A DNA stretch of 64,000 nucleotides. Source: Microlunatus endophyticus (lineage in GTDB: Bacteria > Actinomycetota > Actinomycetes > Propionibacteriales > Propionibacteriaceae). The notes under the pieces are model-generated. The model saw nothing but the letters and a program-made list of their open reading frames with translations. It did no database searches and had not been told where the DNA came from. The DNA is taken from contig NZ_BMMZ01000004.1 of assembly GCF_014646195.1 (NCBI RefSeq), positions 372,001 to 436,000 of the forward strand. The letters are read 5' to 3'. The first letter of the stretch is position 1, and every line of letters starts with the position of its first letter. The translations under genes were made by a program, and so were the position numbers. Shown one piece after another: positions 58,995 to 64,000 of this stretch.

Positions 58995-60140
58995 GTGACC
59001 CAGCATCACCAGGCGCATCACGAGATCTCGCCCCGGGCCCAGGCCTGGGCGACGACGATGCACGGACACGGCGACGGGACGGTGGTGCGCGCCCACCAGG
59101 ACTCGTCCGCCGGGCTCGGCCGCGGTGGCCTGCTCGGCCGGGAACAGCGCGAGGAACGCGAGCGTCGACTGCTGCGGCCCGGTGCGACGCTGGCCGAAGG
59201 GGCCGGAAACCGTGCCAGGGCAGAGGAACCGGACGACGAGCGGACCTGTTTCGAACGCGACCGGGACCGGATCGTGCACTCGACCGCCTTCCGTCGGCTG
59301 GCCGGCAAGACCCAGGTGGTCGTCTATCCCAGTGATCATCAGCGGACCCGGCTCACGCACGCGCTGGAGGTCGCCCAGGTGGCGTGTTCGGTGGCCCGCG
59401 GGATCGGCGCCAATGTCAGCCTGACCGAGGCGATCGCGCTCGGTCATGACTGTGGGCACGGCCCCGGTGGTCACGCCAGCGAGGACGCCTTCGACCGCTT
59501 CCTGCCCGCCGGATTCGATCATGGCCCCTGGGGTGCCGATGTCACCCTGGTCGACCTCAACCTGTGTGCTGAGACGCTGGACGGGATCCGCAACCACTCC
59601 TGGTCCCGGCCCGCGCCGGCGACGATCGAGGGTGAGATCGTCAGTTGGGCCGATCGGATCGCGTACTGCTCCCATGATCTCGAGGACGCGGCACATGCCG
59701 GGATCGTCGATCTGGATGATCTTCCCGGCGAGGTGACCGCGGTCGCCGGTCGGACCCGTCGTGATCAGCTGTCGGCTTTCATCAGGGCGATCCTGCACAC
59801 GGTCGACACCGAGGGCGAGATCGGCATGGGGGCGACCGAGGCCGCGGCTCTGGCGGCCCTGCGGGCCTTCAACTACGAGCGGATCTACACCCGGCAGGAG
59901 TCGCTGGCGCAGTCCGATGCCGTGGTCGCCGTGCTGACCACGCTCGTCGACTACTACCTGGAGGATTCCCGGCGGTTGCCGGACGGTGTGGGTGAGGCCA
60001 CCGACGAGGTGCATGCGGCGGTCGGCTACGTCGCCGGCATGACCGACCGGTACGCCTTCGCCACCGCCGTCGAGCGGCTCGGCTGGGATCCCCGCCGACT
60101 TCCGCAGGGCATCGACCGGCAGTTCACCCAATCCCTCTAG
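58995..60140 (+). CDS. dgt: deoxyguanosinetriphosphate triphosphohydrolase-like protein
   Basis: A 381-aa HD-domain dNTPase that releases triphosphate from dNTPs. HD motifs: RTRLTHALEVAQVACSVARG (first His), ALGHDCGHGPGGHASEDAF (HD) and WADRIAYCSHDLEDA (last Asp). FERDRDRIVHSTAFRRLAGK is the usual N-terminal signature. GTG 58995 chosen; a 20-aa His/Gln-rich N-terminus precedes the domain. In actinobacteria dgt usually lies after dusB and before dnaG, consistent with the backbone here. Confidence 0.93.
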   Translation: MTQHHQAHHEISPRAQAWATTMHGHGDGTVVRAHQDSSAGLGRGGLLGREQREERERRLLRPGATLAEGAGNRARAEEPDDERTCFERDRDRIVHSTAFRRLAGKTQVVVYPSDHQRTRLTHALEVAQVACSVARGIGANVSLTEAIALGHDCGHGPGGHASEDAFDRFLPAGFDHGPWGADVTLVDLNLCAETLDGIRNHSWSRPAPATIEGEIVSWADRIAYCSHDLEDAAHAGIVDLDDLPGEVTAVAGRTRRDQLSAFIRAILHTVDTEGEIGMGATEAAALAALRAFNYERIYTRQESLAQSDAVVAVLTTLVDYYLEDSRRLPDGVGEATDEVHAAVGYVAGMTDRYAFATAVERLGWDPRRLPQGIDRQFTQSL

Positions 60141-60161
60141 TCCACCCCCATCGGAGGCACC

Positions 60162-61808
60162 ATGATCATCGACGATCTGCGGGACCGGCTGCTCGGAGCC
60201 GTGGCCGACCGGCTGATCGGCCTGGGCGAGTCCCGGACCACTCGGGTGGTGATCGACCGGGACCTCAAGGTCCCGATGCCCGACGGCGCCACCCTGGTGA
60301 CCGATCACTATCGCCCGGTCGAGGTGTCCCGCGGCCCCGTCGTGCTGATCAGGACTCCGTACGACAAATCCAACCTGCTCGGCCGGGCGTACGGGCTCGC
60401 GCTGGCCCGGCGCGGTCTGCAGGCGGTTGTGCAGGACGTCCGCGGCACCTTCGGCTCCGACGGCGAGTTCGAGCCGTTCCATCACGAGACCGACGACGGC
60501 CTGGCGACGCTGGCCTGGATCCGGGAGCAGGACTGGTGTGACGGCCGGGTGGGCACCGCAGGCCTGAGCTACGTCGGCTACACCCAATGGGCGATCGGAC
60601 CATACGCCGAACCGAGGCTGTCGGCGATGGCCCTGGGCATCACCGCGGCCGATTTCCGGCCGACCTTCTATCCGGGTCGCTCGGTGGGCTGGCAGTTGCT
60701 GCTCGACTGGTCCTCCGGGATCGGCATCCAGGACTCCGGCACCCGGCTGGAGAAGCTGGGGCTGAAGCGTCGGGTCGCCGCAGCGATGACAACCCTGCCC
60801 GCGTCCCGGGGGACCCGGGCGTCGATCGGGCAGGACATCGGCTTCCTGCATGAGATCCTCGACCACGCCGAGCCCGATGACCAGTTCTGGGATTTCCTCG
60901 ACCACGGTCGTGATCTTGCGGCCCTGGACACGCCGGTCTCGATGCTCGCCGGCTGGTACGACATCTTCCTCACCGAACAGCTCCGTGACTTCACCGAGTT
61001 GCAGCGGGCCGGTGCCGAGGTGCGGCTCACCGTCGGCCCGTGGTGGCACGGCGACCGGCCGTCCGTCGGGCCGATCTTCCGCGATCAGGTCGACTGGCTG
61101 GCCGGCCAGCTGCTTGGCGACCGCGCCATCCTGGCGAGGCGACCGGTACGGATCTACCTGCAGCAGGCCGGCCGCTGGCTGGACTTCGACAGCTGGCCGG
61201 TGCCGGCCGAGCCGCGGGACTACCACTTGGACGCCGACGGTAGCCTGATCACCGAAATCCCTGCCACCGAAGCGATCCGGGCCTTCAACTACGATCCCGC
61301 GGATCCGACGCCGGTCGATGGGGGAGCGCCGCTGGGCATTCCCGGCGGACAGGTCGACAATCGCACTGTTGAACGCCGCGACGACGTACTGACCTATCAG
61401 ACCGCGACGCTCGCCGATGATCTCGACGTGATCGGTGACGCGTCGGCGACGATCTTCGTGCGGACCGAGCATTCGGATGCCGATGTCTTCGTCCGGGTCT
61501 GCGATGTCGGCCCGAACGGCCGCTCCCTGAATGTGATCGAGGGCATCCGCAGGCTGCGAGCAGCCGATGAGCCGATCGATGACATCGGCACCCGGAAGGT
61601 CGAGATCGAGCTGTGGCCGACGGCGTACCGGTTCCGCGCCGGACACCGGATCAGGGTGCAGGTCAGCGGTGGCGGATTCCCGAACTACATCCGCAATCAC
61701 CAGACCGGCGAGTCGATCAGCGATGCCGTCCGGACCGCAGCCGGACGCACCCAGATCCTGCACGGCCCAGAGCACCTGAGCAGGATCGTGTTGCCGATCT
61801 TCCGATAG
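60162..61808 (+). CDS. CocE/NonD-family (S15) hydrolase
   Basis: A 548-aa alpha/beta hydrolase. Nucleophile GLSYVGYTQWA (about residues 135-145), acid Asp in LAGWYDIFLTEQ, His in GPWWHGDRPS, then a jelly-roll C-terminal domain (DVIGDASATIFVRTEHSDAD, RHRIRVQVSGG-like end). LIRTPYDKSNLLGRAYGLAL is the usual early strand. It hydrolyses acyl-amino acid esters or X-Pro dipeptides; substrate unknown. GGAGG is five bases before ATG 60162. Confidence 0.9.
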   Translation: MIIDDLRDRLLGAVADRLIGLGESRTTRVVIDRDLKVPMPDGATLVTDHYRPVEVSRGPVVLIRTPYDKSNLLGRAYGLALARRGLQAVVQDVRGTFGSDGEFEPFHHETDDGLATLAWIREQDWCDGRVGTAGLSYVGYTQWAIGPYAEPRLSAMALGITAADFRPTFYPGRSVGWQLLLDWSSGIGIQDSGTRLEKLGLKRRVAAAMTTLPASRGTRASIGQDIGFLHEILDHAEPDDQFWDFLDHGRDLAALDTPVSMLAGWYDIFLTEQLRDFTELQRAGAEVRLTVGPWWHGDRPSVGPIFRDQVDWLAGQLLGDRAILARRPVRIYLQQAGRWLDFDSWPVPAEPRDYHLDADGSLITEIPATEAIRAFNYDPADPTPVDGGAPLGIPGGQVDNRTVERRDDVLTYQTATLADDLDVIGDASATIFVRTEHSDADVFVRVCDVGPNGRSLNVIEGIRRLRAADEPIDDIGTRKVEIELWPTAYRFRAGHRIRVQVSGGGFPNYIRNHQTGESISDAVRTAAGRTQILHGPEHLSRIVLPIFR

Positions 61809-61841
61809 TAGTTGCGACTACTACTACTCTTCGGCTACTCT
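61806..61841 (+). promoter_or_regulatory. TrmB operator and -10 box
   Basis: TAGTAGT-TGCG-ACTACTA (61806-61823) is a perfect 7-bp inverted repeat that includes the stop codon of the hydrolase gene. TACTCT (61836-61841) is a -10-like hexamer eight bases before GTG 61850, so the regulator mRNA may be leaderless. The palindrome would lie between -35 and -10. Confidence 0.65.
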
Positions 61842-61849
61842 TGCGGCAC

Positions 61850-62692
61850 GTGATCGAACGACTGACCGCCCTTGGCTTCACGACCCAGGAGGCGCGGGTC
61901 TATCTGGCCTTGTTGGAGCATCCGTCGGCGACCGGCTACGAGCTGGCCAAGCACGCCGGTCTGCAGCGCGCGAACGTCTATCAGGTGCTGGCCGTGCTGA
62001 CCGACCGCAACGTCGTCGAACAGACCTCCGCCGGCAGCCCGGCGCGCTTCGTCGCCCAGCCGCCGGCCGAGGTGCTGGGCCGGATCAAACGGCGCACGGC
62101 CGAACAGGCCGACGGACTGATCGCCGATCTCGCCATCCTCGGCGCCCGCCAGGATCCCGCCGGATTCTTCTCCCTCCGCGGCCGTGACGCGGTGATCGAA
62201 CGCACCGCCTCACTGGTCGGCGAGGCCGGGCAGCGGATCGCGATCTCCTTGTGGGCCGAGGATCTGGACTGGTTGGCCGGTCCGCTGCGGTCCGCATCGA
62301 CCTCCGGGTGTCAGGTGGTTGTCAACGTCTTCGGTGCCACCGATCTGGAGATCGGCGAGGTCTTCACCCATGAGGAACCCGCCCGTACCGTCGGAGGCCA
62401 TCTGCTGCATCTGGCCGTCGACCAGACCACGGCCCTGATCGGCTCGCTGGACGAGCCGGTGAGCGCGGTCTTCACCCAACATCCGGCCCTGGTCGGCATC
62501 GTCGAGAAGCTGATCAGGGACGAAACCTACCTCGCGGCGATCTATGCGCGGTTCACCGATGATCTCGAGACCGAGTACGGCCGGCACCTCGTCCGGCTCC
62601 GATCCCGCTTCCTGCCGCCCGACCAGGCCGAGCAGTTGATCTCCATTGTCGGCTTCGGTGCCGACGACCAGGTCACCGACCTGCTGACCTGA
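61850..62692 (+). CDS. TrmB-family regulator
   Basis: A 280-aa regulator. The N-terminal winged helix (ERLTALGFTTQEARVYLALL, SATGYELAKHAGLQRANVYQ) is followed by a coiled segment (AEVLGRIKRRTAEQADGLIA) and a PLD-like sensor domain (FSLRGRDAVIERTASLVGEA). TrmB proteins usually sense sugars. GTG 61850 has no ribosome site but is eight bases past a -10 box. The hydrolase upstream, the PurA-like enzyme and the alpha-galactosidase downstream are candidate targets. Confidence 0.88.
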   Translation: MIERLTALGFTTQEARVYLALLEHPSATGYELAKHAGLQRANVYQVLAVLTDRNVVEQTSAGSPARFVAQPPAEVLGRIKRRTAEQADGLIADLAILGARQDPAGFFSLRGRDAVIERTASLVGEAGQRIAISLWAEDLDWLAGPLRSASTSGCQVVVNVFGATDLEIGEVFTHEEPARTVGGHLLHLAVDQTTALIGSLDEPVSAVFTQHPALVGIVEKLIRDETYLAAIYARFTDDLETEYGRHLVRLRSRFLPPDQAEQLISIVGFGADDQVTDLLT

Positions 62693-62739
62693 GCTCGAAT
62701 TCCGAATCCGAACGCCAACCGCCATTCCTAGGGAGAACC

Positions 62740-63756
62740 ATGCCCGCAACTGTGATCGTCGACGCCCTCTGGGGCGATTCCGGCAAAGGCAAGACCTGTG
62801 CCTACCTGTCCCGCCGCGATGATGCGGCCCTGGCCGTCCGAGCCGGGATCGGCACCAACGCCGGTGCCAGCGTGACGCTCGATGACGGCACCGAGATCCG
62901 TGCCCGGCAGTTGCCGACCGGATGGCTCAATCCGGGCACCCGGGTCGCCGTAGGCTCCGGGGTACTGGTCGACCCGACCGTGTTCGCTGACGAGGTCGCA
63001 CGCTTCGGCCTGGCCGATCGGGCCATGGTCGACCGCCGCTGCGCTGTGATCACCCCGGAGCACATCGAGCGCGAGAAGGCCGATGATCATCTGATCAAGG
63101 TCGTCGGCACGACCGGCACCGGCACCGGGCCCGCACGCTCGGATTTCGTCCTGCGCAAGGCGAAACAGGCTCGTGATCTTGACGAGCTCCGGCCCTACCT
63201 CGGTGACGTCGCCGCAGAGGCCAACAGGATCGCCGCCGATCCGGGCCAGTTGGTGATCATCGAAGGATCGCAGGGGACACTGCTCTCGCTCGCGCTCAGC
63301 GACGACTACCCGTACACGACCTCGGGCAACTGCACGAGCGCGGCCGCGATCAACGACGTCGGACTCAACTGGCAGCACCTGACCGAGGTGATCATGGTCG
63401 TCAAGGCGCTGCCGAGCAGGGTCGGCGAGGGGCCGCTGCCCTACGAGCTGAGTGCCGGCGAGGCAGAGCGCCGCGGCATCGCCGAATACGGAGTCGTCAC
63501 CGGCCGGCCGCGCCGCAAGGCCGGAGCGATCGACTATGACCTGCTCGAATACTCGGCCTCGCTGAACGGCCCGACCAGCATCGCGCTGACCTTCTGTGAT
63601 CATCTCGACCCGGCTGTCCGCGGCCGCCGGACGGCGGATGCCGTCAGTGACCGGGTGCGGCGAGTGATCGCCGACGTCGAGCGGGCCACCGGTGCGCCGG
63701 TCACGCTGCTCGACACCGGGCCCCGCCTGGACGATGTGATCATCTGGACGATGTGA
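62740..63756 (+). CDS. short PurA-like (adenylosuccinate-synthetase family) enzyme, His lost
   Basis: A 338-aa protein of archaeal-PurA/PurZ length (bacterial PurA is about 430). VIVDALWGDSGKGKTCAYLS has the loop with catalytic Asp13 but Ser14 for Glu. GIGTNAGASV has Ala43 where PurA has its catalytic His (NAGH). VVGTTGTGTGPARSDFVLRK, VIIEGSQGTLLSLALSDDYP, RVGEGPLPYE and VTGRPRRKAGAIDYDLLEY align with the IMP/GTP/aspartate loops but carry changes. It probably ligates aspartate or another amine to a nucleotide-like substrate; activity on IMP is doubtful. AGGGAG is before ATG 62740. The 3' end is a 17-nt tandem repeat. Confidence 0.8.
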   Translation: MPATVIVDALWGDSGKGKTCAYLSRRDDAALAVRAGIGTNAGASVTLDDGTEIRARQLPTGWLNPGTRVAVGSGVLVDPTVFADEVARFGLADRAMVDRRCAVITPEHIEREKADDHLIKVVGTTGTGTGPARSDFVLRKAKQARDLDELRPYLGDVAAEANRIAADPGQLVIIEGSQGTLLSLALSDDYPYTTSGNCTSAAAINDVGLNWQHLTEVIMVVKALPSRVGEGPLPYELSAGEAERRGIAEYGVVTGRPRRKAGAIDYDLLEYSASLNGPTSIALTFCDHLDPAVRGRRTADAVSDRVRRVIADVERATGAPVTLLDTGPRLDDVIIWTM

Positions 63757-63776
63757 TCATCTGGACGATGTGATCG
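63728..63776 (+). repeat. 17-nt tandem repeat at the purA-like stop
   Basis: CTGGACGATGTGATCAT occurs twice in tandem and a third time with a changed end (about 2.9 units). As 17 is not a multiple of three, copy number alters the C-terminus; the present reading ends LDDVIIWTM. Confidence 0.85.
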
Positions 63777-63790
63777 GTCTGTGAGCCCCC

Positions 63791-63837
63791 TTGCCAAAAC
63801 CCATGAATCCGGGAGTATGTTTCACCCCGAAAGAAAC
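63791..63837 (+). promoter_or_regulatory. possible promoter/operator of alpha-galactosidase
   Basis: TTGCCA (63791-63796) and TATGTT (63816-63821), 19 bases apart, could be -35/-10. GTTTC-N9-GAAAC (63819-63837) overlapping the -10 is a possible repressor site. Weak evidence. Confidence 0.35.
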
Positions 63838-63865
63838 TAGCTAGTAGCTGATCGAAGGAGCTCCG

Positions 63866-64000
63866 TTGCCCGGGACGCCGTTGTCCGACCTGCGTGTTCT
63901 GTTGCGGGCCGAAGGCACTGCGGTGCTGGTCGAAATCGCCGGTGGGCTGCCGGCGATCTTGCACTGGGGCTCCGATCTCGGTCCGCTGACCGCGGCCGAC
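63866..64000 (+). CDS. alpha-galactosidase (GH36), N-terminal fragment
   Basis: Only 45 codons are in the window: after TTG 63866, PGTPLSDLRVLLRAEGTAVL and ILHWGSDLGPLTAAD. The PAILHWGSDLGPL strand is typical of the N-terminal supersandwich domain of GH36 alpha-galactosidases. GAAGGAG five bases upstream fixes the TTG start. The catalytic domain lies beyond the window, so the assignment rests on the N-terminal motif. Confidence 0.65.
   Translation, partial: MPGTPLSDLRVLLRAEGTAVLVEIAGGLPAILHWGSDLGPLTAAD

Noticed and set aside
58758..61775. 1005-aa open frame on the minus strand opposite dgt and the CocE gene
   Set aside because: It is the shadow of high-GC3 genes on the plus strand; low-complexity Gly/Asp/Arg composition, no domain and no ribosome site.
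62740..63756. Naming the PurA-like gene purA or purZ
   Set aside because: The catalytic His is Ala, the Glu is Ser and the length is not bacterial; the Asp that I recall being altered in PurZ is kept. Neither symbol is justified.

Overview
This window is a high-GC actinobacterial chromosome segment, most likely from the Propionibacteriales (a Microlunatus-like organism; this is inferred). The evidence is gene order, strong GC3 codon bias, F420-type and DinB/maleylpyruvate-isomerase-type enzymes, GTG/TTG starts, many 4-nt stop/start overlaps and several apparently leaderless genes. The backbone follows a known actinobacterial order, rsmE - phoH - ybeY - hlyC/corC - degenerate cdd - era - leuA - recO - uppS - zur/znuABC - glyS - dusB - dgt, with blocks of accessory genes inserted between the conserved pairs.

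Region by region. 1-5.5 kb: a broken DUF2255 gene, a GyrI-like/MerR pair, a methyltransferase, an SDR without its catalytic residues, an AAA ATPase with a shortened C-terminus, and a GNAT. 5.5-15.8 kb: rsmE, FAD monooxygenase, tgt, a deazaflavin-type oxidoreductase, DUF5709, then the tight phoH-ybeY-corC-cdd'-era-M20 operon. 15.8-23 kb: an MHS transporter, NIPSNAP, a tandem GNAT, a GH13 glucosidase, and a frameshifted secreted phytase/esterase-like gene. 23-27.3 kb: a leucine attenuator (leader peptide with four consecutive Leu codons and competing hairpins that cover the Shine-Dalgarno), then leuA, an oxidoreductase and an MFS gene, closed by a 96-nt imperfect palindrome. 27.3-32 kb: a sugar ABC importer operon with a dehydrogenase and a LacI-type operator. 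32-34.4 kb: membrane-anchored M1 peptidase and recO. 34.7-41.4 kb: an accessory block between recO and uppS holding a polysaccharide deacetylase/glycosyltransferase pair, a dead Nudix gene, a large glycosidase-like protein and a D-glucarate catabolic pair (gudD-kdgD). 41.5-50 kb: uppS, the Zn-uptake operon with a Zur box lying on a predicted leaderless znuA promoter, a small secreted protein, ABM, DinB-type protein, glyS and dusB, then a collapsed HEPN/MNT remnant. 50.7-58.4 kb: an ABC export pair with TetR, DUF805, and a single-chain heterodimer-type ABC exporter (1270 aa) with its MarR regulator and operator. 58.5-64 kb: F420/PPOX enzyme, dgt, CocE-type hydrolase, a TrmB-like regulator with a palindromic operator, a short archaeal/PurZ-sized PurA homologue lacking the catalytic His, and the start of a GH36 alpha-galactosidase.

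The strongest leads for a second look are the leuA translational attenuator, the divergent PurA-like enzyme with its possible operon context and 3' tandem repeat, the leaderless Zur-controlled znuA promoter, and the set of catalytically degenerate but intact genes (cdd-like, SDR, AAA). Everything was read by eye; family assignments are from recalled motifs, not searches.
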